64,000 bases of DNA from Azospirillum halopraeferens DSM 3675 (GCF_000429625.1 NZ_AUCF01000005.1:62001-126000), one strand, 5' to 3'. Counted from the first letter of the stretch, positions 11,752-21,151 are shown. Numbers and translations are program-made. The notes: generated by a model not told the origin, from the sequence alone.

Positions 11752-12105
11752 TCACCGCCCGTCGGGCGGAAAATGCACGGCCAGCCAGACGGTGGGGGGA
11801 TCGGTCTGCGTCCATTCCACCCGGTGACGGGCACCGGCGGGGATCATCACCCAGTCGCCGGGGCCGAGCGTGCGGACGTCCGCGTCCGCCTCGATCCGCA
11901 ACCCGGCGCTGCCCTGCACCACCAGCACCAGCTCGGCCCACCCCTGGTCGTACCAGAACCCGTCGGGTGACGCCTGGCCGGTGGAGACGATGCGCTCCAC
12001 CCGCGCGCCGCCGCCTTCGGCCAGGGTGGTGAACAGCTCGTCCGGCACACCGGCGGGCCGGGCGGCGGGCAGGTCGCGCAGCAGGTTGTCGGCGCGGATG
12101 GTCAT
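11752..12105 (-). CDS. Cupin-domain protein
   Basis: A 117-residue single-cupin protein: a small beta-barrel that usually binds a metal or a small ligand. The two cupin motifs are recognisable around LVVQGSAGLRIEADADVRTLGPGDWVMIPAG and HRVEW, given here as residues 62-96. It starts at ATG 12105 behind GGGAG. A second ATG at 12120 overlaps the dgcA stop as ATGA and is an alternative. It sits between dgcA and the aminotransferase, only 11 bases from the latter, so it belongs to the same transcript. Sensor or enzyme role unknown. Confidence 0.82.
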   Translation of the reverse strand: MTIRADNLLRDLPAARPAGVPDELFTTLAEGGGARVERIVSTGQASPDGFWYDQGWAELVLVVQGSAGLRIEADADVRTLGPGDWVMIPAGARHRVEWTQTDPPTVWLAVHFPPDGR

Positions 12106-12116
12106 GGCGCTCCCGG

Positions 12117-13103
12117 TCATCCCCACAGTGCCGGCTCGGGCGGGTGGACAATGGCGCCGTCGTAGCGCAGGCCGGGGCTGCGATCCTGCGCCAGCAGCAG
12201 CGGCCCGTCCAGGTCGACGTAGCGGGCACCCTGCGCCAGCAGGACGGCCGGCGCCATGGCCAGGGAGGTGGCAACCATGCAGCCGACCATGACGTCGAAG
12301 CCCGCCGCCTCGGCCGCCCGCTTCATGGCCAGCGCCTCGGTCAGGCCACCGGTCTTGTCCAGCTTGATGTTGACCACCCGGTAGAGGCCGCGCAGGCGGT
12401 CCAGCCCCTCCGTCCCGTGGCACGATTCGTCCGCCCCCAGCGGCACCGGGCTGTCGTAGCCGCGCAGCGCCTCGTCGGCGTCGGCCGGCAGGGGCTGCTC
12501 GATCATCTCCACGCCGAGGTCCGCGAAGGCCGGGGCGAAGGTGCGGAGCTGGTCGAGCGTCCACCCCTCATTTGCGTCGACCAGCAGCCGGGCGGCCGGG
12601 GCGGCGGCGCGCACCGCGGCCACGCGGTCCAGGTCGCCCGCCCCCGTCAGCTTCATCTTGAGCAGCGGGTGCCGCGGCGCGGCGGCGCGGGCCGCCGCGG
12701 CCATCGCCCCGGGCGTGTCGACGCTGAGGGTGAAGCAGGTGACCAGCGGCTGCGGCGACCCGGCCAGCCCGGCGGCCCGCCAGGCCGGCACCCCCGTGCG
12801 CCCGGCCTCCAGGTCCCACAACGCCGCGTCCAGCGCGTTGCGGGCGGCGCCCGGGGGCATGGCCGTGCGCAGGGAGTCGCGGTCGAGTCCGGCGGCGACG
12901 GCGCCCGCCATCGCCTCCAGCGCCGCCGCCGTACCCTCCACGCTCTCGCCATAGCGGGCGTAGGGCACGCACTCGCCGCGGCCGGTGACGGAGCCGTCGG
13001 CGACTTCGGCGACAATCACCTCGGCCGCCGTCCTGGCGCCGCGGGAGATGCGGAAGGTGCCGCGGATGGGAAAGCGCTCGCGACGAACGGTGAGACCGGG
13101 CAT
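12117..13103 (-). CDS. dgcA: N-acetyl-D-glutamate racemase / dipeptide epimerase (enolase superfamily)
   Basis: A 328-residue mandelate-racemase/muconate-lactonising type barrel enzyme. Visible catalytic features are the KMKLTG lysine pair, metal ligands in VDANEGW, IEQPL and GADESCHG, and the second lysine in NIKLDKTGG, the pattern of L-Ala-D/L-Glu epimerases. It directly abuts a DUF1611/DgcN gene. That pairing is known for DgcN-DgcA, in which D-Glu is N-acetylated, racemised to N-acetyl-L-Glu and then deacetylated. On that basis the racemase name is preferred. Classical cell-wall dipeptide epimerisation remains the alternative. Confidence 0.83.
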   Translation of the reverse strand: MPGLTVRRERFPIRGTFRISRGARTAAEVIVAEVADGSVTGRGECVPYARYGESVEGTAAALEAMAGAVAAGLDRDSLRTAMPPGAARNALDAALWDLEAGRTGVPAWRAAGLAGSPQPLVTCFTLSVDTPGAMAAAARAAAPRHPLLKMKLTGAGDLDRVAAVRAAAPAARLLVDANEGWTLDQLRTFAPAFADLGVEMIEQPLPADADEALRGYDSPVPLGADESCHGTEGLDRLRGLYRVVNIKLDKTGGLTEALAMKRAAEAAGFDVMVGCMVATSLAMAPAVLLAQGARYVDLDGPLLLAQDRSPGLRYDGAIVHPPEPALWG

Positions 13104-14111
13104 TCAGAGATCCTGCAATGCGTCGACCAGGGGACCGGCGCCGGTGCGCAGCGGGTCGACGGTGGGAAGGCCGAAGGCGTCCGCGGTGTCGCGCAGGACG
13201 CAGTCCGCTTCGGCTGCCGTGAGGCCGGCGGTGTTGATGGACAGGCCGATGACCCGCGCGTCGGGGTTGGTGACACGGGCCGCCGCCACGTGGGCGGCGA
13301 TGGTCTCCTCGATCCCCGGCACCGGACGGTGCGGCAGGCCGCGCATGTGGCGGCGCGTCGGCTCGTGGCACAGCACCATGGCGTCGGGCTGGCTGCCGTG
13401 CACCAGCCCCAGGGTGACACCGGCGTAGCTGGGGTGGAGCACGCTCGCCTGCCCCTCCACCACGTCCCAGTGATCGGGGTCGTTCTCCGGCGTCAGCCAC
13501 TCCACCGCGCCGGCCACGAAGTCGGAGACCACGGCGTCCACCGACACGCCGTCGCCGGCGATGAGGATGCCGGTCTGCCCGGTGGCGCGGAAGTCCGCGT
13601 TCAGGCCGCGCGCCCGCATCTCCCGCTCCAGCGCCAGGGCCGTGTACATCTTGCCGACCGAACAGTCGGTGCCGACGGTCAGCAGCCGCTTGCCGGTGCG
13701 GCGCGCGCCGGTGCCGATGTCGAAGCCGCGGGAGGGATGGCGCACGTCGTGGATGGCGCGGCCCCGTTCGTCGGCGCGCGCCTTCACCGCCGGCAGGTCA
13801 GCCAGCCGCTGGTGCAGGCCGGCGGCGAGATCGAACCCCAGGTCGAGGGCGCGCAGCATGGTGTCCTGCCACGCCGCGGCGATGCGGCCGCCGCGGTTGG
13901 CGACGCCGATCAGCAGGGTCCGCGCGCCCAGCGCCGCCGCCTCCTCCAGCGTGCGGTCGGGCAGGCCCAGGTCGGCGTTGCAGTCGGGCAGGCGGAGCTG
14001 GCCGACGCACCATTCCGGCCGCCAGCGGGCGACGCCATCGGCGGTCTTGGCGGACAGGGCGTCGGGCGCATCGCCCAGGAACAGCAGGTAGGGGTGCGCA
14101 ATGGCGGTCAT
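13104..14111 (-). CDS. dgcN: DUF1611-family N-acetyltransferase DgcN
   Basis: A 335-residue DUF1611 protein with a Rossmann-like N-terminal half and a P-loop-like TVGTDCSVGKMYTALAL segment in the C-terminal half, typical of the family. In the DgcN/DgcA pathway this enzyme acetylates D-amino acids, chiefly D-glutamate, before racemisation. It is the first gene of the leftward operon and ends one base before the ATG of dgcA, so the two are tightly coupled. The substrate is inferred from the family and the partner gene. Confidence 0.82.
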   Translation of the reverse strand: MTAIAHPYLLFLGDAPDALSAKTADGVARWRPEWCVGQLRLPDCNADLGLPDRTLEEAAALGARTLLIGVANRGGRIAAAWQDTMLRALDLGFDLAAGLHQRLADLPAVKARADERGRAIHDVRHPSRGFDIGTGARRTGKRLLTVGTDCSVGKMYTALALEREMRARGLNADFRATGQTGILIAGDGVSVDAVVSDFVAGAVEWLTPENDPDHWDVVEGQASVLHPSYAGVTLGLVHGSQPDAMVLCHEPTRRHMRGLPHRPVPGIEETIAAHVAAARVTNPDARVIGLSINTAGLTAAEADCVLRDTADAFGLPTVDPLRTGAGPLVDALQDL

Positions 14112-14200
14112 GGACGGCCCTCCGGCGGCACTCGGGTTCGGTCTGTCCGAAGATAGAGCGTTCCCGCGTCGCCGCCCAGGGCCGTCCGAGCCGCCGGGGA

Positions 14201-15229
14201 TCAGCGTTTCTGGACGATCACCCCGTACCAGCCCAGCCCTTCGTAGGTCTCGTAGCCCGGTGTCAGCGAGAAACCGACGAACCGGCCATCCTCGTCAGTG
14301 TAGTGGCCGCGGGTGCGGCCGGCGGTGCGCAGCGGAAAGGTCTCGGTGAGGATGCCGCGGCCGTCGGAGGAGGCGATCACCCGGTGCCGGGCGTCGATCA
14401 GCAGGCAGCGGCTGTGCTCGCGCTCCTCGTCCTCCAGGCGCACGCCCTGGACCACGGCGGATGCCTGCGGCTCCCAGTCGAAGAAGATGCCGAGCACGCC
14501 CAGCGGCTCCCCGTCGGCGCGGCCGTCGCGGCGGATCGCCGTGGCGTAGGTGGCGACGGTGCGGTTGTCGAGAACGCGGTTGTGCGCCACGTCGCCCACC
14601 GTGAACTCGCCGCCGCTGCGCGTCGCCAGGGCCTGGCGGAACCACGCCTCGTCGATGACGCGGGTGCCGACGGCCGAGGGGTAACGGTCGGGCCGGCCGT
14701 TGGCCACCACCTCGCCCTTCAGGTCCACCACCCACAGGTCGAGATAGACGGTGTAGGATTCCAGGATCACGCCCAGCCGGTAGGAGGCATGGCGGCGGCG
14801 GTCGTCGTCGGGGGAGGCCAGGCAGTCGACGACGGCGCTGTCGGTCGCCCACCAGCGCACGTCGCAGGAGCGTTCGTAGAGGTTGCGGTCGATGATCTCG
14901 ATCATGTTGAGAGCCAGGTCGGCCAGGCGCTTGCCGCGCATGTCCTGCACCATCTGGCTGCCGGCCGTCGTCAGGTGATCGACCCGCGACACGATCTCCG
15001 CCTTCAACTCCCGCGTAACGGTGTTGACCTGCTTGGAAATCTCCGAAACCTCGTTGGCCACCACCGCGAAGCCGCGGCCCGCCTCACCGGCCCGCGCCGC
15101 TTCGATCAGCGCGTTCATGGCCAGCATCTTGGTGCGGCGGGTGATGTCTTCGATCAGGGAGACCTTCTTCGACGCCACGTCCAGAACCTCGCGGGACAGG
15201 TCGAAGAGCTGATTGCCGGCGACACTCAT
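14201..15229 (-). CDS. Soluble chemoreceptor with N-terminal signalling tip and C-terminal Cache domain
   Basis: A 342-residue protein without any membrane segment. Residues about 25-70 carry the highly conserved receptor hairpin tip ([35 protein letters not shown]), which contacts CheA and CheW. The rest, about 105-340, reads as a Cache-type sensor domain (LDLWVVDLKGEVVANG, a WF-x-QAL helix, LGIFFDW). Ordinary receptors have the sensor first and the tip last. Here the order is reversed, and the methylation helices appear almost absent. ATG 15229 is chosen over 15250 because GAGGGTGGG precedes it. The ligand is unknown; the sensor would read the cytoplasm. Confidence 0.82.
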   Translation of the reverse strand: MSVAGNQLFDLSREVLDVASKKVSLIEDITRRTKMLAMNALIEAARAGEAGRGFAVVANEVSEISKQVNTVTRELKAEIVSRVDHLTTAGSQMVQDMRGKRLADLALNMIEIIDRNLYERSCDVRWWATDSAVVDCLASPDDDRRRHASYRLGVILESYTVYLDLWVVDLKGEVVANGRPDRYPSAVGTRVIDEAWFRQALATRSGGEFTVGDVAHNRVLDNRTVATYATAIRRDGRADGEPLGVLGIFFDWEPQASAVVQGVRLEDEEREHSRCLLIDARHRVIASSDGRGILTETFPLRTAGRTRGHYTDEDGRFVGFSLTPGYETYEGLGWYGVIVQKR

Positions 15230-15611
15230 GTACCCACCCTCGCAATCCATTGGAGCATTTGATTTCCATCCATAACAATAACCATGCCAACGTTACATTT
15301 CAGACACGCGAGCGAAACTGCGTGCTCCTTCAAGCACTTGGTTGCGCCGCAGCATTTAACCATAAATATTTTCCAGTTTCTTGCCTGTCCCGTCTGCATC
15401 AGCAACGGGCAATGCGGCGCCCCCGCGATCACACGCCGCGCGCACAGGCCCTCCGGACCTGCCGAAGGACGCCCGGGACGCAACGATGTGATCCGTTGCG
15501 CGCAAACAAAGATACAATTCGTCGTTCATGGACACTGCGGCCGGAGGAGTGCGCAACTTTGGGGCAGCCGCCGCGCCGCGGGCGCGGTGCAAACGGGCCG
15601 GACGGCGGGCG
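15230..15611. other. Gene-free stretch, AT-richer, with an operator-like dyad
   Basis: About 380 bases separating two leftward receptor genes. The half next to 15230 is AT-rich compared with its surroundings and should hold the promoter of the soluble receptor. The other notable element is a CGCAACG/CGTTGCG dyad at 15479-15500. A 57-78 codon leftward frame here lacks any recognisable protein features and was not called. Confidence 0.55.
15479..15500. promoter_or_regulatory. Operator-like inverted repeat
   Basis: Arms CGCAACG and CGTTGCG are exact reverse complements, separated by 8 bases (ATGTGATC). Size and symmetry fit a dimeric regulator site, but no promoter was positioned around it, so this is a possibility only. 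Confidence 0.3.
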
Positions 15612-16922
15612 TCAGGCCACTTTGCGCATCTCGTCGAGGAAGGTCTGGACCTCGCGGGTGAGGCGGTCCGCCTGCGCGGCCATCAGTTCGGACGCGGCGA
15701 ACACCTCGTGGGCGGTGCCGCTGGTCCGCTCGGCCGCGGTGGTGACCTCGCGGATGTCGTCGGACACGGCGCGGGTGCCGGCGGCCGCCTGCTCCATGTT
15801 GTGCACGATCTCGCCGATGGCCACGCCCTGGCGGTCGATCGCACCGGCGATGCCGCCGGCGATGCCGTTGATGTCGTGGATGGTGCGGCCGATGCCGACG
15901 ATGGCGTTGACCGCCCCGCCGGTCGCCTGCTGCATGGCGGAGATCTGTTGGGCGATCTCCTCGGTGGCGCGCGCGGTCTGGCTGGCCAGGTTCTTGACCT
16001 CCTGGGCGACCACGGCGAAGCCCTTGCCGGCCTCGCCGGCGCGCGCCGCCTCAATGGTGGCGTTCAGCGCCAGAAGGTTGGTCTGCGACGCGATGTCGTT
16101 GATCAGGCCGATGACCTCGCCGACGGTGCGGGCGGTCTCCGACAGTTCGCCCACCATGGCGTTGGTGCGCTCCGCCTCGCCCGCGGCGTCGCTGGCGACG
16201 CTGGCCACCCGGTCGACCTGTCCGGCGATCTCGTGGATCGAGGCCGAGAGGCGTTCCATGGCCTGCGCCACGCTGCCGACGCTGGACCCCGTCTGCGCCG
16301 CCGCCGCGGCGACCGAGGACGCCTTGCCGGTGGCGGTGCGGGCGTCGCCTTCCATGGTGCGGGCGCTCGTCTCGAGTTGGTGGGCGGCCCCGGCCACCTC
16401 CGAACACACCTGGCGGATCTGCCCCTCGAACCGCTCGGCGATGCCGGCGAAGCCCTTGACCTTCTCCGCCATGGCCCCGGTGGCGGCGTTGATGGTGCGG
16501 CTGGCGTGCAGGAAGTTTCCCGCCATGCCCTTGGACACGATGCGCCGGAAATACTTGTTGCTGGACACGTAATGCATGGACGCCGCCGCCTCGCGCACGA
16601 ACGCGTCGGTGCGGTCGATCATGTCGTTGAGACCGTGCAGCAACTCGCCCAGCGTACCGCCCTCGCGGATGTGCAGGACGCGGGCCTCGAAATCGCCGTG
16701 CGCCACGGCCCGGCAGACCTCGGCCGCCCGGCTGACCGTGCGCATGGTGCGGTTCAGGCACACTGCGACCCACGCCAGGGCGGCCAGCGCCAGCCCGCCC
16801 AGCGCGGCGCGCGCGGGAAGGCCGCCGATGCCGGTCAGGTCGAGGATCACCACCGCCACCGTCAGCGCGGCGGCCGCGATCGCAAGCGCGAAGGCCTTAG
16901 AGAGAGAAGACGAATTCGTCAT
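15612..16922 (-). CDS. Methyl-accepting chemoreceptor, Aer-type without its own PAS
   Basis: A 436-residue inner-membrane receptor. Two hydrophobic segments at about 9-27 and 35-56 are separated by only a few residues, so there is no periplasmic sensor. A HAMP-like region follows, then the signalling domain with tip [27 protein letters not shown]. The gene overlaps the end of a PAS gene by 26 bases. Membrane hairpin without periplasmic domain, plus a partnered PAS, is the Aer aerotaxis plan split over two proteins. Signals would come from the redox or energy state through the PAS partner; that is inference. Confidence 0.88.
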   Translation of the reverse strand: MTNSSSLSKAFALAIAAAALTVAVVILDLTGIGGLPARAALGGLALAALAWVAVCLNRTMRTVSRAAEVCRAVAHGDFEARVLHIREGGTLGELLHGLNDMIDRTDAFVREAAASMHYVSSNKYFRRIVSKGMAGNFLHASRTINAATGAMAEKVKGFAGIAERFEGQIRQVCSEVAGAAHQLETSARTMEGDARTATGKASSVAAAAAQTGSSVGSVAQAMERLSASIHEIAGQVDRVASVASDAAGEAERTNAMVGELSETARTVGEVIGLINDIASQTNLLALNATIEAARAGEAGKGFAVVAQEVKNLASQTARATEEIAQQISAMQQATGGAVNAIVGIGRTIHDINGIAGGIAGAIDRQGVAIGEIVHNMEQAAAGTRAVSDDIREVTTAAERTSGTAHEVFAASELMAAQADRLTREVQTFLDEMRKVA

Positions 16923-17421
16923 ACCCGATCCCCTTGTCCTTCAGCAGTCCGACGACGGTGGCGAAAGCGTCTTCCATGCCCTGCCGGCGGTCGGCGTTGC
17001 GGTCCTCGATCTCCAGGAGCGTGCGGTACAGCGGCACCACCTTGTCCACGGCGGAACGATCCGGCACCCGGCGGCTGGAATGATAGCCGATGATCCGGCC
17101 CGACGCGTCGTAACTGGGTGTGACATGGGCGAACACCCAATAATGGTCACCGTTGCGCGCCCGGTTGAGCACGTAGGCGAAGATCTCCTGCCCCGCCCCC
17201 AGCGTGTCCCACAGAAGTTTGAACACGCACCGCGGCATGTCCGGATGGCGCACGATGGAATGGGGCGCGCCCATCAGCTCGTCCTCCGAATAACCGGCGA
17301 CTCGCTGAAACACGCGGTTGGCGTAGGTGATGCGGCCCTTCAGGTCGGTCTTGCTGACAATGACTTCGTCAACGTCAAAAAACCGCTCCACCCCGGTCAG
17401 GGGAACGTCGCGTCGTGCCAT
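16897..17421 (-). CDS. PAS-domain protein, Aer-like redox sensor
   Basis: A 174-residue cytoplasmic PAS protein. The core holds [13 protein letters not shown], a YSEDELMG turn, IVRHPDMP and the [14 protein letters not shown] block, all close to the FAD-binding PAS of E. coli Aer. After the PAS (residues about 15-120) comes a helical tail. The ATG follows GAGGAAAC. It is the first gene of a two-gene operon, and its last 26 bases overlap the receptor start. FAD binding is expected from the motif but cannot be proved here. Confidence 0.87.
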   Translation of the reverse strand: MARRDVPLTGVERFFDVDEVIVSKTDLKGRITYANRVFQRVAGYSEDELMGAPHSIVRHPDMPRCVFKLLWDTLGAGQEIFAYVLNRARNGDHYWVFAHVTPSYDASGRIIGYHSSRRVPDRSAVDKVVPLYRTLLEIEDRNADRRQGMEDAFATVVGLLKDKGIGYDEFVFSL

Positions 17422-17594
17422 GTTTCCTCAACCGGCCCCGACGTTCGTGCGCCCGGGCTCAGAAATTTTTCTGGCGGCTCGTCATTCACCGCGGCATCTG
17501 CCACGATGCAACGGTCCATAGAAACTGTATTACCTATGAAACGTTCGGAAAAGTTTAATTTTTTACGAAGATGACATATCCGGCTTGCAGCCGT

Positions 17595-18959
17595 TCATTC
17601 CGGTGGGTGCTGCACGGTCAGGACGCGGCCCACCGGCGGCTGGTCGATGGTGACGACCACGCCGTCGGGCCAGCGCACCTCGACCTGGTCGACGGCGTGC
17701 ACCGTGCCCAGCCCGAAATGGGCCACCGGCTCCATCTGGCACAGATACCCCGACCCGCCGCACACCACCCGGCGCTGGCGCCGTCCGCCGGCGGTGCAGG
17801 TGACCAGCGCGCCGCGGGCCGGCGCCCCGTAGGGGGTGAGCGGCTGCACCCGCAACCATGCGTTCTTGTTGGGCATCGGGCGGAACAGCGCCGGCGGCTG
17901 GGCCGCCGTCTCACCGTGGACCACGATCAGCTCCAGCCGGCCGTCGCCGTCGATGTCGGCCACCGCCGCGCCGGTGCCGAAGCCGCGCGGCAGGGTGGCG
18001 TCGCCGCACTCCACCTCGGTCCACTGGTCGTCGCGCCAGGCGAACAGCCGGTTGCGCTCACCGAAGGCGTTGAAGAACAGCTCCACATGGCCGTCGTTGT
18101 CGAAGTCGGCGGCGATCACCGTGCGCGCCCGTGCGGGCATGGACAGGTCGGCGTTGGCGATGTCGACGAAGCCGCCGCCGGAGCGCTGCTGATACAGGCG
18201 CTGCGGCCCCTCCCAACTGGCGATCAGCACCTGCAGCGCTTCGCCGTCGGCGTCCACCGGCACGGCGCCGCGCCCGGCGATGCGGCTGTCGGCCAGCCCG
18301 CGCTCCCCCGCCAGTTCCTCGAAGGTGCCGTCGCCCAGGTTGTGGAACAGGAAGTTGGGGCCGGCTTCGTTGACGGCGACGATGTCCGTCGCGTCCCCCA
18401 GCAGGGGTGCGCACAGCAGACCCCGGCCGTGGGCGATGAGGTCGATTCCCGCTTCCTCCGCCACGTCGACGAGCCGGCCGCGGCGGTGCAGCTCGAACAG
18501 GCGCAGGGGCGACCCGTCGCCGGCCACCAGGAAGCCGTAGCGGCCGCGCCCTTCGCGGTCGATGGCGGCGACGGAGCGGGCGGGCAGCCGGTTGGCGGCC
18601 CCGGCGTTCTCCGCCTGGCTGAACAGGTCGAGCCAGCGCTCCCCGAAATTGGCGAACAGGCGATCGCAGGTCTCCTCGCCGTCGGGCACGGCGGCGGCGT
18701 TGACGACGTAGATCTCCTCGCGCCCGTCGCCGTCCACGTCGGCGGCGGCGATGGACAGGGCGCGGCGCCCGGCGTCGGCCAGCACCGGATCGGCAATGTC
18801 GACGAGCCGGTCGCCGTCCCATTTCAGCACCAGGTTGGCGGTGGCGTCGCCGGCCACCAGCACCTCGCACCGGCCGTCGCCGTCGGCATCGGCCACCGAC
18901 ACGCCGTTGTACAACCCCGGACGGTTTCCGGCGATGAGCTGCGAGCAGTCGACGAACAT
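17595..18959 (-). CDS. FG-GAP/VCBS repeat protein with UnbV-type C-terminus (CRTAC1 family)
   Basis: A 454-residue predicted beta-propeller. Repeated DxDGDGRxE segments (VADADGDGRCEVLV, AADVDGDGREEI, AADFDNDGHVELFF, VADIDGDGRLELIV) are calcium-binding FG-GAP blades. The C-terminal 80 residues, with AHFGLG and VEVRWPDG, match the ASPIC/UnbV module of CRTAC1 proteins. The ATG at 18959 follows AGGGGGGAT. No signal peptide is apparent at this start, which is odd since relatives are usually exported. The frame is open further upstream, but without a convincing leader. Role unknown. Confidence 0.87.
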   Translation of the reverse strand: MFVDCSQLIAGNRPGLYNGVSVADADGDGRCEVLVAGDATANLVLKWDGDRLVDIADPVLADAGRRALSIAAADVDGDGREEIYVVNAAAVPDGEETCDRLFANFGERWLDLFSQAENAGAANRLPARSVAAIDREGRGRYGFLVAGDGSPLRLFELHRRGRLVDVAEEAGIDLIAHGRGLLCAPLLGDATDIVAVNEAGPNFLFHNLGDGTFEELAGERGLADSRIAGRGAVPVDADGEALQVLIASWEGPQRLYQQRSGGGFVDIANADLSMPARARTVIAADFDNDGHVELFFNAFGERNRLFAWRDDQWTEVECGDATLPRGFGTGAAVADIDGDGRLELIVVHGETAAQPPALFRPMPNKNAWLRVQPLTPYGAPARGALVTCTAGGRRQRRVVCGGSGYLCQMEPVAHFGLGTVHAVDQVEVRWPDGVVVTIDQPPVGRVLTVQHPPE

Positions 18960-19152
18960 GCCATCCCCCCTGGTTCGCCCCGTCGGTCCGCGGGCGCGCG
19001 CGCCATCCAGATAAGCACCGGCGCGGCCGGGCGTAAACCCGGACGGACGGCCATCACCCGCCACCGCCCCGCGAAACCGGCGGATGGAACCGGCGGACAC
19101 CGGGGCTGTTGGCCCGGACGCACGCTCCGCAACCGCAGCGAGGACACTTCCG

Positions 19153-19356
19153 ATGACCGAACGGCGCAGCGACCGACCCGACGCCCCCGGAACCGGCGAC
19201 GGCATCGCCAAGCCGCCGCTGTGCGACGAACTGAGCGGCGGCGGCGGTTCGGCCACCGACACCCGCACCCGCGGGCAGCCCGGCGGCTCCCCCGGCGGTG
19301 CGGAGAAGGACTGCGACCCCATCGCCGCCGGCCGGCCGCAACCCCGCGAGTCGTGA
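19153..19356 (+). CDS. Small hydrophilic hypothetical protein
   Basis: A 67-codon frame beginning MTERRSDRPDAPGTGDG after a GAGGAC ribosome-like site. It is rich in Gly, Pro, Asp and Arg, with two lone cysteines, and looks disordered. No family is recognised. Third-position GC does not separate it from shadow frames, so it is a weak call kept because of its ribosome site and its place in an otherwise empty gap. Confidence 0.35.
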   Translation: MTERRSDRPDAPGTGDGIAKPPLCDELSGGGGSATDTRTRGQPGGSPGGAEKDCDPIAAGRPQPRES

Positions 19357-19464
19357 CCGTTACCCCGTACGGGACCCCGGTGGCCCACAAATTGGTCGTA
19401 GCGGCGGCCGCGGCCACGGGCTACATACCCCGCAGCCGCACCATTCCCCGGGGACCCGACGGGC

Positions 19465-20043
19465 ATGCTCAAGCGCCTCTACGACTGGACGATGGCCAAG
19501 GCCGCGTCGAAGAACAGCGAATCCTGGCTGGCCGCCATCTCCTTCGCCGAAAGCTCGTTCTTCCCCATTCCGCCGGACCTGCTGATGGTGCCGATGGTGC
19601 TGGCCAACCGGGCCAACGCCTGGCGCATCGCCACGATCTGCACCCTGGCCTCGGTGGTGGGCGGCATCGCCGGCTACATGATCGGCTTCTTCCTCTACGA
19701 AACGATCGGGCAGTGGGTGATCGAGGTCTATCACCTGGAAGCCCGCTTCGACGAGCTGCGCCACACCTTCGTGGAGTACGGCGCGGAAATCCTGATCATC
19801 AAGGGCATGACGCCCATCCCCTACAAGCTGCTGACCATCACCGCGGGGGTGGCGCACCTCAGCCTGTGGGTGTTCATCGGCGCGTCGATCCTGTCGCGGG
19901 CCATGCGCTTCTATCTGGTCGCCGCCCTGCTCTACTGGTTCGGCGCCCCCATCCGCGAGTTCATCGAGAAGCGCCTGACCCTGGTCACCAGCGCCTTCGC
20001 CGTCGCCCTGATCGGCGGGTTCCTGGCGGTCAAGCTGCTGTAG
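19465..20043 (+). CDS. YqaA/DedA-type inner-membrane protein
   Basis: A 192-residue integral membrane protein of the SNARE-associated/VTT family. Motifs are the N-terminal SFAESSFFPIPPDLLMVPMVLA re-entrant segment (acidic residue followed by a PIPP turn) and the later KGMTPIPYKLLTI loop, both typical of YqaA. Four to five hydrophobic stretches are visible. Relatives are linked to lipid handling and membrane energetics; the exact role is unknown. A 68-base gap leads to an SDR gene on the same strand. Confidence 0.88.
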   Translation: MLKRLYDWTMAKAASKNSESWLAAISFAESSFFPIPPDLLMVPMVLANRANAWRIATICTLASVVGGIAGYMIGFFLYETIGQWVIEVYHLEARFDELRHTFVEYGAEILIIKGMTPIPYKLLTITAGVAHLSLWVFIGASILSRAMRFYLVAALLYWFGAPIREFIEKRLTLVTSAFAVALIGGFLAVKLL

Positions 20044-20111
20044 AGGCAGGCGCGACGCCCGGCCCTGCCGCCTGTTGCCCGTGAAGCAACGGAACCGGAG
20101 GGCTGCGGGCC

Positions 20112-21083
20112 ATGGATCGTCTTGAAGGTGCGGGAGTCGTCCTGGTGGGGGCGTCGAGCGGGATCGGCCGGGCGGCGGCCCGGTCGTTCGCGCGCCACGG
20201 GGCGCGGCTGGTGCTGGCGGCGCGGCGCGTCGGCCTGCTGGAGGAGGTGGCGCAGGAATGCCGCGACCTCGGCGCCGAGGCGCATGCAGTGCCGACCGAC
20301 GTCACCGACGCCGACGCGGTGCGCCGCCTGGCGGAGCGGGCGGAGACGGCGCTGGGCCGCATCGACGTCTGGGTGAACAACGCCGGGGTCGGCGCCGTCG
20401 GGCGGTTCGAGGACACGCCGCTGGCCGCCCACCGCCGCGTCATCGAAACGAACCTGCTGGGTCCCCTGCACGGCGCCCACGCCGTGCTGCCGCTGTTCCG
20501 CCGGCAAGGGCACGGCATCCTGATCACCACCGTGTCGGTGGGCGCCTACACCCCCGCCCCCTACGCCGCCGCCTACGCCGCCGGCAAGTTCGGGCTGGAG
20601 GGGCTGCTGGAAAGCCTGCGGGCGGAGCTGGTGGACGCGCCGGGCATCCACGTCTGCGGCGTCTATCCCTCCTTCACCGACACGCCGGGCATGAAGCACG
20701 CCGCCAACTACACCGGCCACGCCCTGGAGCCGCAGAGCCCCTTCTACGACGACCCGGAGGACGTGGCGGAGACCATCGTCGCGCTCGCCCTGCGGCCCCG
20801 GCCGCGGGTGACGGTGGGGGTGCTGGCCAAGCTCGCCCTGCTGGGCCACGCGGTGGCACCGCGGCTGGTGGAGTGGATCGGCGGCACGGGGGCGCATCGC
20901 CACTTCGCCCGCACCCCGCCCGAGGCGCCCACCGACGGCAACCTCTTCCGGCCCGTGGAGCGCGGCCGCGGCGTGCGCGGCGGCTTCCGCACGCCGCTGC
21001 CGGCCTGGACCGGCCCGGTTGCCATGGCCGGCCTGACCGTCGCAGCGGCCGCCGCCTATTCGGCGCTGACCCGGCGGTCGTGA
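20112..21083 (+). CDS. SDR-family oxidoreductase
   Basis: A 323-residue classical short-chain dehydrogenase. It has the NAD(P)-binding GASSGIGRA motif, NNAG, the catalytic serine region TTVSVGAY and the YAAGK pair (Y and K). The body ends near residue 250. A C-terminal extension of about 70 residues ends in a hydrophobic segment (GPVAMAGLTVAAAAAYSAL), so the enzyme may be anchored to the membrane. Substrate unknown. The ATG follows a GGAGGGCTGCGGGCC stretch. Confidence 0.9.
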   Translation: MDRLEGAGVVLVGASSGIGRAAARSFARHGARLVLAARRVGLLEEVAQECRDLGAEAHAVPTDVTDADAVRRLAERAETALGRIDVWVNNAGVGAVGRFEDTPLAAHRRVIETNLLGPLHGAHAVLPLFRRQGHGILITTVSVGAYTPAPYAAAYAAGKFGLEGLLESLRAELVDAPGIHVCGVYPSFTDTPGMKHAANYTGHALEPQSPFYDDPEDVAETIVALALRPRPRVTVGVLAKLALLGHAVAPRLVEWIGGTGAHRHFARTPPEAPTDGNLFRPVERGRGVRGGFRTPLPAWTGPVAMAGLTVAAAAAYSALTRRS

Positions 21084-21151
21084 GCGTGTTTTCCGGATGC
21101 GGTCCGGCGCGCCGTGGTCTATAGCCCGCCGAACCGCATCCGAGACGCGCC

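Noticed and set aside
15356-15592. A 78-codon leftward frame between receptor genes
   Set aside because: No ribosome site or motif; a chance frame in a regulatory region is more likely.
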